Assembly (NCBI RefSeq): GCF_000224145.3
Contig: NC_020168.2
Location: 5,844,241-5,908,240 of the forward strand
DNA: 64,000 nt
Source of the DNA: Ciona intestinalis
Lineage: Eukaryota; Chordata; Ascidiacea; Phlebobranchia; Cionidae
Direction: 5' to 3'
The notes below the pieces were generated by a model that was given only the letters and a program-made list of their open reading frames with translations, searched no databases and was not told where the DNA came from. Numbering within the stretch: the first letter of the stretch is position 1; every line of letters begins with the position of its first letter. The translations under genes were made by a program, and so were the position numbers. Positions 11,101-25,100 of the stretch are shown one piece after another.

Positions 11101-14100
11101 TTTCCAGCAATGCATACCCAAAAACGTAACATTTTATTAGACACCAAGCTTTCTAAAAGCAGGGAAAACAGTAATAATTAAATGCACTTAGCTGAAACCT
11201 GGTTTTGGTGCACAGACCTTGTACAGACAGCACATTCAACTTATTTACCAATTCTAAACTTTTACACAGGGTGTTGTCATGTCTCATGGAAAATCTATAC
11301 TCTGCACAAATGGAAGTAGCTTGCCAGGATAGACTGCTGGAGCTTCAGTATTTCATCAGCAGAGACTTCAAGTTAGTAGAATTCATATTAACTTGTCACC
11401 TTACTTTTGTTTTACACTGGATAGATGAAACATTTTTATTTGTTGTCAAAATAATTGAGTTTTCACTTTAAGTTTAATGTATTCTGTCAATATGATTGCT
11501 CTGTGCTAGCAAATGTCAAACCACTGTAAAAAAAGGTATTAATTCAAGTTCAACCAAAACCTGGTACATACAGTTTAGCAAATCTGATTTTGGCCAGATT
11601 TGTCCCATTACCCCAAATAACCTCACCCATATAAAATAACACATTTATATTTTCTTACAGTTCGGACCCTAGTTTCCACAAAGCTTGTAAAGCTGAGTCA
11701 AAAGTTCTTTGCAACCATGACTTTGCTGCAGGGGCTGGGAATGGACAGAGTGAAAACATAGATGCGGACGCTATGCCTCTAAGTCTCGTAATTTCATGTT
11801 TGTATCGACATATACAACTCCCTGGTGAAGACAGAAGCGATATTGTAAGTTGAAAATCATCTGTAATGCCACCAAGGTTTTGCTGCTGTTGCTACCAGGC
11901 TAATGTATTTCTTCTAGCATAAAAATTGACATAAATTTATTACAAACAGGCAACAGCATTTTTTTTGTTGGGAAAATGTTGAAATAGAATCTACATTGAT
12001 TTTTATGCCTATAGATCAGTCTTAGTAAACATATTATGCCTGGTAGCAGCAATAGCATAATGTTTTTCTGTTTTGAAAAAGATAAATAAACATTTTTTAT
12101 GTGTTAATGTTAAAGAAAATGATATTTTCAACTTGAGCGCATAATGCAATAATGCGATTTTAAAACTAAAAAATTATTATGAATCAAAAATCTCAACGAA
12201 AACAATACTTTTTTAATTTATTTTGTTATTCAATATATATATTATTTTTCACAGGAAGGTAGTATCTTGTCTGCTGGGTGCACACGTGAAGTACATCGTA
12301 TGTTAAAGCAAAGAGCACTTGATTTCAACCTAAACCCTGACTTAGAGCATACATGTAGAACAGCTTTGGGACAATATTGCTCTAATGAGATGCCAGAACC
12401 AGGAATGGTGAGTTTTTATAATATAACTTTATAATAGTAATCACATTCACATAGGCTCCATACCTGGGGGCAGACGGGGCCCACCCTGAGATTTTCTGCA
12501 CTGCATGAATCAGTAACCATTGGCATCAAAATTGTTTAAAAAATGTTTAGTCAGGTTAGTTTTTTTCCTAAATAGTTTACCTTTTTAGGAATTGGTTTGT
12601 TTGCAAGACAACCTTGAAAACATCACGGAAACGAACATAGAATGCGCTAACATGATAACGGATCTTACCGTGATGGAATCAAAAGATTCTGACCTTGAGA
12701 ATGTTCTGATCTCAGCATGTGAACCCATGCTACAACAACACTGTAAGGTAGGGACACAAGGTTTAAAAATGAAAAGTTTTTATTTGTTTTGTAAAAAAAA
12801 ATTAAAATTATGAAACACATTTCTTAAAATAGCTTTTTTAAATCTAAACCGAAACTTTACCCACCAACTGTAAGAATATAGTAAAATTCATTATCCTAGG
12901 TATTTCAAATAAAACATCTTTTTTTAGACAAGCCTATTAATAATATCTTTATTGTTTATCACATACTTTATTTTCTTATTAGTCTAAGCATTTTTCGAGT
13001 TTTCTATTTTACTATTAATCAGCCAAACAATTGGTCTATACATAATCACTATCAAACCTACAATCCAAGTTATTTCGAAAAAAAATCAAAAAGTTAACAA
13101 AATGAATACTTTTTTTAAATCAATACTTAAAAAAAATTAACCCCAAAAAAATTGTTTTTTTAAAATCAAAATCCTGAAATAAAAAGAAAACATTAAAATC
13201 AATAATAACAATTTTTATTACAAGTGGAATTATCATTTTCTTGATTGACAGGATTTCCTGGATTCAGGAGATGAAGGGGAAATCATGGAATGTCTCATCA
13301 GGAACAAAGATCAGATGGACAATGCATTATGTGCAGCAGGTGTCAATCATTTTCAGCTGGTAAGTCACTTCTAACTCCTGGAAATATTCAAAAGAGTTTC
13401 TACTACTAGTGGTAATGTATGCAAATATGAGAATATATGCAAAAGAGTGCATTTGTTGAATTTGCAAAAGAGTGCATTTGTTGAAAGAAAAGTGCTTACT
13501 TGTTAAATAGAACCACACTTCTTATATTTTAGTTAGATGTACATACATCTTATCTATTGCTTGTAGTATTACTATTGTTTTAATGTTAATCCCTGTCCCT
13601 TTGTAATTTGAAATTCCTAATTAGTTTGTTATGCTATTTTTATTAAAAGAGATAAAAAAATTGCTGTTATTTTATTGGGCAAACGCCTGTTAATCACTTT
13701 TACTACAAAAAAAACTTTTACTACATTTTTTTTAATTTTTATGATCTTCATTTTGAATTTCAGATTGAGATGAAAGATTACCATTTTAGTCCAAAATTCA
13801 TGAAAGCATGCAAGGATGATGTGAGACTACACTGCTCAGACAAGAAAACAAAGTAAGACAGATTTCAGATTTTTTTTTGGGAGGGGAGGTAATGGGACAA
13901 TTCTGGCCTAAATCCTACATAAATAGAATTGTGTTTTATCCAGTGGTGTGGCAGGGTGGGTAAGTTGTAATCAAACGATACCTGCCTGGATACTGATATC
14001 ATTGACGCCGTGTCGCGTGTGTCCTTGGACAGGAAACGGGTTGTAGTTTCAGGGTTGTAGTGTAATTGTACAACTAGCATAAATCTCCTGTTCTGTGACC

Positions 14101-17100
14101 TGCCACACAATGTTTATTGTACGGACTTTAATGTAGAATATTATAGAAATAGAATTTACCAACAAACTTAGCGATACTTTCATATATTCTCTTTGTTCAA
14201 CTTAAATAAGGGTTAACATTTGCCATAATTTTGTTTTGGATTTAAATATAACGTGTGCTTGTGCCTTATTTTGCAGAGCTGATGTGGTGAAGTGCTTGAG
14301 TGAAGACGTCAGAAATGCCGTTTTACAGAAACGTCAATCAAGAATATCAAAGAAATGCCAAGGACAGCTAACTGTGGAAAATTTACAATTGGTTTGTTGT
14401 TTTGTGTTTGGTTTGGTGTATGCTGCAAGTAGATTATGGTGTTTAAAAGTTAACTATAGCTTAGTATGTTAAATTTTGCTGCCATAGCCTTTCTGGAATT
14501 TACTAGAATATTGATGGTTGAAAACAAATATCGCTAAATATGTATATTTATTTAACAGACTGATAATGATATTAATTGTTGAAATTTTATATTTCCTATT
14601 TTCAATACTAATGTTGTATGTACGTCAGTACAAGACAAACAAACACAAAGTAGTTAAGTGTTGCATGTTGAAGCCAATTTGTATCCCTACTTTCACGTTT
14701 TAGTAATTTTAGCTTTTGCCAATAACTATAATTTTCCAAAAAAAGGCTTTTGCAAAAAAAGTCTATTTTTCCTTGAACAAATTTTTTATTCTGTGTCATT
14801 TGCCCCCATATCTTTACCGTTTATTAACCCACTTCTATTTCTCCAGCACGAAAAGATTGACTTTCTTCCTGGCTTACATAAAGCATGCCAGGCAGATTAC
14901 CGAACACTATGTTCTAATGTGGAACCTGGTAAAGCAATGGTCATCGAATGTCTCAGGAATAATAAAGATAAAGTTTCTCATGAATGTAGAAAGGAACTGT
15001 TTGAAGTTGAGGTAAGAATATGATGAACGTATTTAAGCTATTAATTTTGCATTTTAATACGTATGGTATAAATGCTTATGTCGATAATAAAATCCTTATA
15101 AAACAGCACACAAAGAAACATCAGTTTAAGCATCCTGGGTAAAAAGTTGACCACAGTTGTTTTTCTGTGTATGTAGTTACATATAGATGCCAGTACTAAG
15201 CGAACTCTGGCCCAAATCCCAATGTCCAAGGCATGTCTCTACCATAAGCCCTCACACTTACCCAGTCGAATAAAACTGCTGGAAATATTTTATTAACTGC
15301 TTCGGAGTATATTGATGAATCACATTCTTCAACATTCACGCTTTTATCTGATACTTTTATTCATGTAGTTTTTAACTGTAGTGTGCATGTAACAACTTTC
15401 ATTTTGTTGCTAATTCCCTTTTCTTCAGTGTATTAGTTAACCTGATCTTTACCACTATATACACAGAAATAAATTATGTTATGTTATCATAACAATTACA
15501 GGAAGAAGAAAGTTTGGATCCGAAAATAGATTTCTCCCTAATGAGGACATGCAAATCTGACATCAAGGAATTCTGCTTCACTCATCTGGAAGATGGAAGA
15601 CCTCACGAGATCCTGGATTGTCTCATCCACAACAAGAAGAAGCTCCAATCACAGTATGTAGTTTTATTCAAAGGACGCCAAACTTTTTAAAATTCAGGGG
15701 AGGCAGGAATACTTACATGCACATGTATTTGTAACACATCTGGTTTGGTTTCTATTTCATCTACTTGTTTCTATTTTACAGAAATATAAATTGATTCCTT
15801 AGGTGCACTATTTAATTTACCCCCAAATTTCCAGTGTAGGCTTGCTTATTCTGCATCCAAGATTTGTCGTTTGGTTCCAATGATTATATTCTACTCACGA
15901 TGCACGTGATTCAATCATATGGTATTTTTCTCAGGTGTCGTAACCTTATCAAATCAAGGGAAGCTGACATCCTCTCGGATGTTGATCTTGATCCAGATCT
16001 CAAGGAGAGCTGCAGTAAAGACATCAAGGACTTCTGTGGGAAAGAGAGCCAGCAGGCTAAGCTTGATCATGAAAGAGGGGAAGATCCTCATGGAGTAATC
16101 TACGCTTGCCTAAAAAAAGTCCACACATCAGCAGATCATAAAAACAAGGTTTCAATTTTACTTTGAACATAATTATCAGGTGTATAACAATAACAAATAT
16201 ATTTGGATTATATATCGTAAAATACCAAAATCTAATTACTAGGCTTTAAAAGAGTTGTTTTAATTAACATCCAAACAAGAAAAGACTCCTTGGGGTAAAA
16301 GCAAACTCTGACAAGCCTTGTCAAATGAACCTTGGCCATTTAGCAAGATTGTATTCCTGCAAAATCAATTAAAGTCAAAAAATTAAAAATTGAATTCACC
16401 TTTTATAGTAAAAACTTTACTATATTAATTTATACATCAATTTAATTTGAAGTGTATAACTAATGCATTAGCAGCTCATGCTAACTTGTGTAATAACATC
16501 CTCAGCTGTCACCATCTTGCAACAACCACATTACATTTGTTGTGCGTGAAGAAGAACAAGACTATAGATTGGATCCGAGGTTAATGCTCGCCTGTGTTAA
16601 TGAGGTGAGACCATAATGTTTAACAAGGTGGGTTATATAGTAGGGTGGGAGATAGATGGGACACTTTTTAGCATATAATATCCTGGACTCCGGATCATGT
16701 TTTAAACAATTAACAGCGGTCTATGGGAGTCGTAAAGATACGGTTTTATAATTATTTGAATGTTCTTTGTTACAATCAAATAGGATGAGTAAATAGAATG
16801 AAAATGTGTCCCATCTTTTTCCAATCTACTGTATCTCATGACCTGTTCTCTCATATTGTAAAAAGTAATAACCTGCTTTTGTGGGTTTGTATTTAAAACG
16901 ATTCTGGTTTACAGATAAGGAAGCATTGTGACACCGAGCATGAGGATATTGTGGAATGCTTGAAGAGAAATTTTTACGACGAAAAATTGTCAGCAAGTCC
17001 TACTTGTGTGGTGGTGGGTAGTGTTAAGAAGTTCTATTAAAATTTTTACAGCTTATTTTGCCACAGTATGATTTTTAAATAAATAATTTAAACTGGTGTT

Positions 17101-18188
17101 TCGTCAACCTGTTTTCAAATTTATCTCATCTAATTTTCGGTAATAATTCTTTGCTGCCTAACTGGTATTTTAATTATGAGTAAACTGACGATTTCTTGGT
17201 GCAATTACCTGTTGAAAATAAAAAATTGGACCAACAGACTCCAACCTATTCTATTTTTTTATTATTCAGAATACCAAGCTTACATAGTACTCCTACCTGC
17301 TCTAACATAAATGGTGTTGCTTGGGTTTTTCCAATAAAAACCTCAATTTGCATGCAGGAAGTAGCGCGCTTGCTGTTAGAGGGTCGAAGTGACATCATGG
17401 CTGACCCTGTACTTCATGAAGCTTGTGCGATTGATCTCGAGGAACACTGTGACCAGATACCTGAAGGGGATGGAAGAAGTAAGTATTGTCTTGTTATTTT
17501 TTATCATTTTTTTAAAAAAGGTGAGAAAATTTTGTCTGCAATTTTTCTGTTGGTGTAGAAACTGTTTTTATTAAAAAAATCTTTGTACACAAATATATGA
17601 TATTTAAGACAATACAAAAATGATGTATTACAAAAGTGAACAAATTTTTATCTTCCAGAAATACAATGCTTAACTCGGATATTATCCAAACACAAGACCC
17701 AGCTTTCGCAAGGTTGCCGGGAGGAGTTACAAGTTCGACAGTCAATGTGGGCACACGCTGCTAAGGTGAGTGGAATTTATTTCTTATACTAAATATTTGT
17801 AACCTGTTTTTTCAAAAATATATGTTGTATTCTGTCCTGGCCGTGATAGAAATTGATTTTGTATATTTTTTGATTAGAAGTTTATTAAAAAATATAAACT
17901 TTTAGGTAGGTTCACTTTCATATTTTGTGTTGGATATTTTTTTTACCTAAGCTACGTAAAATTTAAACAATTTAAAAAAATAATAAATTAATTTTTTTTA
18001 AACCTTTGTCTACCTATCTGCAGAAAAACATTGACGGCTTCGCAGAGCTCTCGATGATGGTACTCGCATCCGAGCAGTCCTCTTACCTGCTCTCAATGCT
18101 GACGCTCCTCGTTGTGGCCATCCTGATCCTCGGGACAATGTGTGGAAGATGCACGAAGAGGGTAGCAAGGGATCGGAAAACAAGGTGA
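5198..18188 (+). CDS. GLG1: Golgi apparatus protein 1 (cysteine-rich FGF receptor / ESL-1)
   Basis: 27 exons total 3573 nt and 1190 aa; the human protein is about 1179. Exons: 5198-5314, 5697-5862, 6138-6265, 6328-6357, 6530-6616, 7004-7140, 7503-7590, 7847-8029, 8407-8529, 9114-9255, 9510-9727, 9937-10058, 11270-11371, 11661-11844, 12255-12407, 12589-12747, 13252-13359, 13764-13852, 14277-14391, 14847-15011, 15502-15653, 15935-16148, 16506-16604, 16915-17013, 17358-17478, 17659-17765, 18024-18188. A signal peptide (residues 1-20) and a variable linker precede a long series of cysteine-rich GLG1 repeats. These have the pattern acidic-x-C...D...C..., then an ECL or CL(x)N(R/K) turn. One transmembrane helix lies near 1157-1178, followed by a short basic tail containing TKRV, as in vertebrates. 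The family is a type I Golgi membrane sialoglycoprotein that binds FGFs, E-selectin and pro-TGF-beta and affects growth-factor secretion. Exon 4 is only 30 nt. Intron 23 holds a MITE. Exon 6 start may be off by one base. Confidence 0.95.
10245..10345. mobile_element. Degenerate MITE remnant in a GLG1 intron
   Basis: The words TTTGAATATTCTTTGTTTAC, ACCACCAAAAAG and GAATAAAAACATG match one half of the Cimi-1-like element (compare 36115-36190). The ends are worn to TATAGGGTTA and TAACCCAGCC. It is an old copy inside the intron between GLG1 exons 12 and 13. Confidence 0.45.
13436..13484. repeat. Short tandem duplication in a GLG1 intron
   Basis: The unit GCAAAAGAGTGCATTTGTTG occurs twice, separated by AATTT. 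It is intronic, with no sign of function. Confidence 0.7.
16637..16834. mobile_element. MITE, Cimi-1-like family, full-length, in GLG1 intron 23
   Basis: It starts TAGTAGGGTGGGAGATAGAT and ends GTCCCATCTTTTTCCAATCT followed by ACTGTA. The interior keeps ATCATGTTTTAAACAATTAA and CGGTCTATGGGAGTCGTAA. Length is about 198 bp, as in the copies at 38618 and 40591. Confidence 0.75.
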
Positions 18189-18582
18189 TGAAGGCATCAC
18201 TTCCCTGCTTTCACAAACTAACATGTGCACCACGTTCCACTAATATTCTCAACTGAAAAGAACCCAGCGACACAGCAGAGATTTCAACCTTTCCTGGCCT
18301 ACTCACAAATCTATTGTGAACATATCTATCTTACTTTTCCCTGGATTTATTTTGACGTAACAAATTGTAAATTTATATGCTCATTTTGAAGTTGTTGGCA
18401 GCATTCGATTTTTAATGTTTATCTCTGCAACAAACTTTGTTGGGTTGCGTGTTTTTGGAGTAAGTTTTTCATATGGAGTATTTGTTTAACTAATTTTTTT
18501 TAAACCAGCTTGTGAAATTACTATTTATATGAAGCAGTATGTTAAAAGGTTTATTTAAAACTAATTTTATTTTGAAACACAT

Positions 18583-19533
18583 TTTTGCCATGCGATAGTT
18601 AAGAGATGAGATATGCCATTCACACGTATACACATATAAGTAACCATGCCCCTGATTTTGTAAAGTGAAAATGGAAACATATTTCTAGTTCCTATTAAAC
18701 TGTTCATTGTCTCCCCCAGAAACAAGAATATTTTAATCCAGATTTTTCTTTTTTTACTGATAAAATTATTTCGGAATAAGTGTTCTGTTTCCATTATTTG
18801 CCTTTTTTGTTAAATGGGTTCTTTCTTTTCAAATTCTTGTTAAAATTCGGTTAAAATTTCACTTGAACTAACAGTTAATATAAGTTACCAGTTGTGTTTA
18901 TTCATTTCTTTTTTTGAACTAAGTAACTTTTTTATTAGGTTTCAAAATTCCTGTGTCTGTGTTAAACACAGCCTTACTAACACATGTTATGTATTGTTTA
19001 CCAGATATAAATGAAACTACTTTGCATTAGAAGTTATAAACTCTATCGAACTAGGCCCAGAGTTGCATAAAGTATTAATGCATTGTTTTTGTAATTATAT
19101 ATTTCCCTATGATAGCATATGTTCATGCCATTTTTACATAATGCCTTAACCCTGAATTGTTATATTGAGATTGAACAATGCTGGTACGACGTGGTTTTGC
19201 AGTTGGTAGATTTTCTATCAGTCACAGACTGAAAAATCGACAGTAACGTGTTGGTGTTTAAACAATGCGTATTGTATATTCAAGCGCAAGAAACTTGAAG
19301 CGTTGTACAGACACTATTTCCATTAGTTAAATTATCGTGAGTGTCATCCATGTATATATTGCTACATACAGTTGGTCCCGTCCATGAAAACGTTGTAATA
19401 AAATACTTCAAACGGCGTGTTTTAAATTTTCTAAGGAGATTGAAATAAAACTTTACCTCTGAAATGTTTAGGTACTCAAGAAGTAGCTCGCTGTCAACAC
19501 ATTTCAATTATTTGCACACCACACAGACGCCAG
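18583..19533. repeat. Tandem duplicate, copy A (ends at N gap)
   Basis: 951 bases that recur at 19659-20614 in the same orientation with about 1% substitutions and one 5-base insertion in copy B (near 20288). Examples are TTCCATTATT against TTCGATTATT and CTCGCTGTCA against CTCGTTGTCA. Copy A runs straight into the N gap at exactly the motif ACGCCAG that continues uninterrupted in copy B. Confidence 0.9.
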
Positions 19534-19658
19534 NNNNNNNNNNNNNNNNNNNNNNNNNNNNNNNNNNNNNNNNNNNNNNNNNNNNNNNNNNNNNNNNNNN
19601 NNNNNNNNNNNNNNNNNNNNNNNNNNNNNNNNNNNNNNNNNNNNNNNNNNNNNNNNNN
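19534..19658. other. Assembly gap (125 N)
   Basis: A run of N marks unsequenced or unresolved bases. It separates the two copies of the ~0.95 kb duplicate, and its edges coincide with the copies' edges, which suggests a scaffold join between two versions of the same locus. Confidence 0.99.
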
Positions 19659-20614
19659 TTTTGCCATGCGATAGTTAAGAGATGAGATATGCCATTCACA
19701 CGTATACACATACAAGTAACCATGCCCCTGATTTTGTAAAGTGAAAATGGAAACATATTTCTATTTCCTATTAAACTGTCCATTGTCTCCCCCAGAAACA
19801 AGAATATTTTAATCCAGATTTTTCTTTTTTTACTGATAAAATTATTTCGGAATAAGTGTTCTGTTTCGATTATTTGCCTTTTTTGTTAAATGGGTTCTTT
19901 CTTTTCAAATTCTTGTTAAAATTCGGTTAAAATTTCACTTGAACTAACAGTTAATATAAGTTACCAGTTGTGTTTATTCATTTCATTTTTTGAACTAAGT
20001 AACTTTTTTATTAGGTTTCAGAATTTCTGTGTCTGTGTTAAACACAGCCTTACTAACACATGTTATGTATTGTTTACCAGATATAAATGAAACTACTTTG
20101 CATTAGAAGTTATAAACTCTATCGAACTAGGCCCAGAGTTGCATAAAGTATTAATGCATTGTTTTTGTAATTATATATTTCCCTATGATAGCATATGTTC
20201 ATGCCATTTTTACATAATGCCTTAACCCTGAATTGTTATATTGAGATTGAACAATGCTGGTACGACGTGGTTTTGCAGTTGGTAGATTAATTGTCCTATC
20301 AGTCACAGACTGAAAAATCGACAGTAACGTGTTGGTGTTTAAACAATGCGTATTGTATATTCAAGCGCAAGAAACTTGAAGCGTTGTACAGACACTATTT
20401 CCATTAGTTAAATTATCGTGAGTGTCATCCATGTATATATTGCTACATACAGTTGGTCCCGTCCATGAAAACGTTGTAATAAAATACTTCAAACGGCGTG
20501 TTTTAAATTTTCTAAGGAGATTGAAATAAAACTTTACCTCTGAAATGTTTAGGTACTCAAGAAGTAGCTCGTTGTCAACACATTTCAATTATTTGCACAC
20601 CACACAGACGCCAG
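19659..20614. repeat. Tandem duplicate, copy B
   Basis: The second copy of the block at 18583-19533, beginning right after the gap with TTTTGCCATGCGATAGTTAA and continuing past ACGCCAG into unique sequence. The low divergence is in the range of allelic differences in highly heterozygous Ciona, so the copies may be two haplotypes rather than a real duplication. Confidence 0.9.
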
Positions 20615-22168
20615 AAACAATGGCCCGCATTTGCGTCAGATAATTTCTGGCGCCACAAAACAAAGAGTAAACAGATTTTGTTGTACAAAAAACTACTGAT
20701 TATCGGTCTAGTGGTGTGACTATTGCTTAGCACTTCAATCTGTATCACTTCTGCTTGCCTGCAACGGAAGTACTTCGAGTAATACATTCCTGATATACGA
20801 GGGATTGATTCCGTTAGGTTTTAATTTCAGCCAGTAAAAATCTACAAAAGGTTTGCTTTTCGTCAATTATATGCATCACATTTTCGCAAAGTTCCGATTT
20901 GTTAGCGTTTTTAACATCTTTATTACAGCCCAATTATTTGGCCTTACCCATTGGCGTGTGTTTACTAATGTTTTCTCATTCACCCGGCCGAAGTTTTCTT
21001 TGTTGGGGATCACGCGCAGCTGCGTCCTCAAGTGAATTTCACTCGACTTTTATTGAAAAGCAACTCGCAGTTATAAGCCAGTGGTGAAGTTAGTTCGGTG
21101 TGAGTGGCGAAGACTGCTTTTACTTGTGTATATGCGGTATACGGTTACTATGCTTGTTTTTGTTTTGCTTTGATCATTTTGATGAAGGCTTATATAGAAA
21201 GGAGGTAAAAATAACGTATAAGCCGTAAACTTGAGGTATTTATAGCTGTTACAGCTGTGTGTTAGTGTGTTTGTGATAACAGTTAAGCTTGTAATGTACT
21301 GAGTGACTTCTGATTTGTTTTTATAAGTGACTGTAGTACCTGGCTATTTTATATAGTAATATCATTGCCGTTATTGTCGAAAATTGTATTTATTAGATTT
21401 CTATAGGAATATGAAGTTTTAATTATTATATTTACAATTTACCTTGATTAATTAGAAGATATGACTGAACGGTTGATTTTTATGAATAGATGGTTGACAA
21501 TGGGGTATGCTATGTTATACATTTAGCCTGTTCAAAAGAAATATCAATATAACAATCCCAAATGCCTGTTTAAATCACACAACAGGGCAAACATTTAGTT
21601 TTATTGTTCAGAAAATCAATTGCACACAAAGATTTTGTTATTATTTTCTTTTACTTGAGTTTGTGTGAAAATGTTCGATGGCCAATTGTTGTCGAGCCAA
21701 CTTTGATCAAGGGATTAGTGTCACAGAACCATTTTTTCATGGCTTGGAAAATGATGAGATAGCGAGAGTTTATTAGCGTTCTTGACAATCGTGGTCTTGC
21801 CCGATGCCCCTGGGCGTTTAGGAAGACAAGTGCATCAGTCTCTCTAAACTTCACTCTCAGTTGTGAGATGAGAAATGATAGGTCGGAATATAATAATAGG
21901 CTGATCAACAAACCTGTCTTATGGCATTGTATTATAGTTGTGAATCGCTGCTACCAAATTACTGATTTGCCAAAGTGATTCAGCAATTTTAAAAACAGGT
22001 TTATTGATAGATTTGACTTTTCAATTTATTCACTTATCGAAAAGGCAGTATTTACTATTTAATTTTAAATTTTGTTGCTTAGTGTAACATTTAGGTTTCT
22101 AGCCTGTTATCCTGCTGACTAACTGTATTGTATAATGTGGATATATTTGTGCCAAGTGAAAACTATCT

Positions 22169-25100
22169 ATGGGGTGCGGTAATAGCAAAATATTACCAGA
22201 GTCTCCTTTTGATGGTAAGTTTCTCGAATGCTATCTTGGATTTGGTGTTTTTTTACCAGTTTAATTTTTTTACAGACAAAAAGGATGTGCAATACATTAA
22301 ATCAGTTGACTCGTTTTCGAAGAAAGGAAAAAAGTCTGTGAGTTCTAAGCAAGCATTTATGAATGGAGATGGAGAGAAGGGAAAGCAAACCAACAACAAC
22401 AACAAGTATGTTTTGTATTTTGAACAGCTCACTTTAAATCAGTTAGGCCTAAGAACTTGTCCCATTTTGATTTTATAATTTTTTTCCAGGGGCATGGCAA
22501 AATACAAAGCCAAGTTCGATCCAAGGGTTGTGTCTAAATACGACATCAAGGCTTTAATAGGACGCGGGAGCTTCAGCAAAGTTGTGAGGGTTGAACAAAA
22601 AGGAACCAAGCAACTTTATGCCATTAAAATGATAGACGTAAGTAGAACTTTGTCGAAAATTTGATTTTTTTTAAATGTATGTTTCTTTTTTAGGTGAAGC
22701 AGAAGGAAGGGCGTGATGTTTGCGAGTCTGAACTTCGTGTGTTGAGGAGAGTCCGACATAGAAATATTGTCCAACTTATCGAAGTGTTCGAGGTAATTTA
22801 ATCTTATTGTTTGTCCTTTAGGACATCACCCGTGACACAGTTTCTTCTTATATCCCCAGGCTCCTGATAAAATATACATGGTCATGGAGTTGGCTACAGG
22901 GGGTGAACTCTTTGACCGAATCATTGCTCGGGGTAGTTTTTCAGAGCGGGATGCTGTGAAAGTCCTCCAGATGGTTCTGGAAGCAGTTGGCTACCTCCAT
23001 TCTCTAGGGATCACCCACAGAGATCTCAAGCCAGAGAATTTGCTATATAATCACCTCGGTAACGACTCAAAACTTCTGATAACAGACTTTGGTCTTGCTT
23101 CAACACGTCGGTCGTGGGATGACACTACCATGACAACCACATGTGGCACCCCAGAGTACATTGCCCCTGAGGTTAGAACTTCTGTTTAATTAATAATAAA
23201 AGAGCAAATTACATATTAAATTACTTAATAATTGTCAGAAATTATTGGTTTTTAATTTTGTAAAGTAGCGATGGCGACAATCAGTCTCTGTGAGGTGTGA
23301 AACCAAGGTGTTAAAACTCGTGTTCACTTACACCTAACGAGTGCCACTACTTTGTCACATATTGTTCTGCGCTTATTGTCAACTCGCAGCCCATTTGTTC
23401 GTGTGAGATACAACTGATTAAGTTTCACATTGTCCCGTCAACATAAGAAGCTTGAATCTCTTGTAAACCGGTTTCTGTTGTTGATATTCACAATATACAC
23501 AGAATTCGTTGAGATTACATCGTCACCCACAATCAGATTAATGAGATTGAATTGTTGAATAAAATGCAAATCACTCAATTATCTACTTGTGGAGGATTGT
23601 ATGTAATGTAATCAGCCATCCTCGTTTCCATGGTTGAATTAATCCTACACCCCACTTAAAGAACAAAGCCTATGTGATAGTACACTTGCGCACTAGGCTA
23701 CACTTTAAAATGTTGTTTTAATTTAATTGTACTTCTTTGGTCTATTAAATCAAACGTGTATCAATGTTACCATAAAAATTGCTTGTCCACCAATTGTGCC
23801 CAGATTATAATTTGCTAAAATTAAGTCCGGTTTCCTAGTAACCCAGGTTTTTAATACGATTATCAAACTCTTTCAAAATGTAACACCTTTTAAAGGTGTT
23901 AATGCGAAAAGCTTATACTTGCGCCGTGGATTGTTGGGCGTTGGGGGTGATCACATACATTCTACTAAGTGGTACCATGCCTTTTGATGACGAGAACAAA
24001 GTAAAGTTATACCGGATGATTCTCAAAGCCGATTACAACTTCAACGGGGACGTAAGTTGAACACACATGCTGTATAAACACATCTGTTCCATAGCTCTTT
24101 CAAAACCCTCCAGACTGCAACTTAAGAAGTTTATGTCACTTTTGCCCATTAGTTAAAAGTATCGAGTACGTTTATGTTACTATTAGCTTTAAGATTGATG
24201 GTAAAACTGGAACGGTTCGTGTTCGTTGATAAGTTCTGCCCACGCGTTTCGTAACACGATACAACGTATTAAAATACGACGCTTATCATATCCCAATCGC
24301 TTCTACATTCGGTGCGCATTTACAGCGCCCGAATTTTGTTTGTAGTAATTCAGGTGCTCGTTAAAAACCATGCAGGAAAAGTTCACTTGCCATCATCAAA
24401 CCAGTTCGTGGCGGCAGACACAAGAAATCGTCGATTTTTCGCGAGGAAACCATGTCTGCCTCAACATTATTCCTATCACTCATATTTTGCCTGGGGTGCT
24501 CGACGCTTCAAGCCCTTTCCCACAAAATGCACATTTGTGCAAACATTTGGTATCGCCTCGCACAATTTGTTGTTGTCCATTATCCGGCAACGTCGCAAAG
24601 TCAATCTAACACGCAAGGTTGAAGTGTTTGCCAAACAGATCTGTGGCTATGACGCACTCAACGGTCGGCGATCACACCACAACGCGGACAACGTAATAAA
24701 CCAGCGATTGCCAGCTACCAATAAACAAGTTATAGCGGATTAATAATTACTGTTACAAGTGCGACATTCACGAAGCTTCCGTCAAATATACATAGCTTAT
24801 TCTCATCCGGTAATCCGACCTTTTGTTTCATTGTTCAGTGTTGAGAAATACACCTGGTTATTATACATTAGCTAAGCGATAATATCTTCCATAAGCTTCG
24901 ACAAACCACTTAATTCAAACACGAACAATAGGCCGACTGAAGGACGGTGATTTCCCAATGTAAACTTGTATGTTAGAAGTTAGAACAAGCTAATAATATG
25001 AATTCAGCCGTTTGTTTCAAACCGCCATTTTCCCATTTTAAACCACCGAAAAATGATGAATACATTATTTTCTTCCTCACGGTCAAAAAACACTTTCTTT

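Larger units (their letters stand above)
18189..22168. other. GLG1 3' UTR, duplicated block and PSKH1 upstream region
   Basis: From 18189 this is presumably the GLG1 3' UTR, with no clear AATAAA close to the stop. It is followed by the duplicated block (18583-20614) and then about 1.5 kb of AT-rich sequence leading into PSKH1. Small open frames in this stretch, including a 75-codon one present in both duplicate copies on the minus strand, have no recognisable domain. The PSKH1 promoter and 5' UTR should lie in 20.6-22.2 kb. Confidence 0.5.

Noticed and set aside
19280-19507. 75-codon minus-strand frame present in both duplicate copies
   Set aside because: Its presence twice follows from the block duplication and is not independent evidence of coding; no domain is recognised.
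24312-24743. 143-codon open frame in PSKH1 intron 6
   Set aside because: Composition is mixed, no domain is recognisable, and it lies between two well-supported PSKH1 exons. It is kept only as part of the intron observation.
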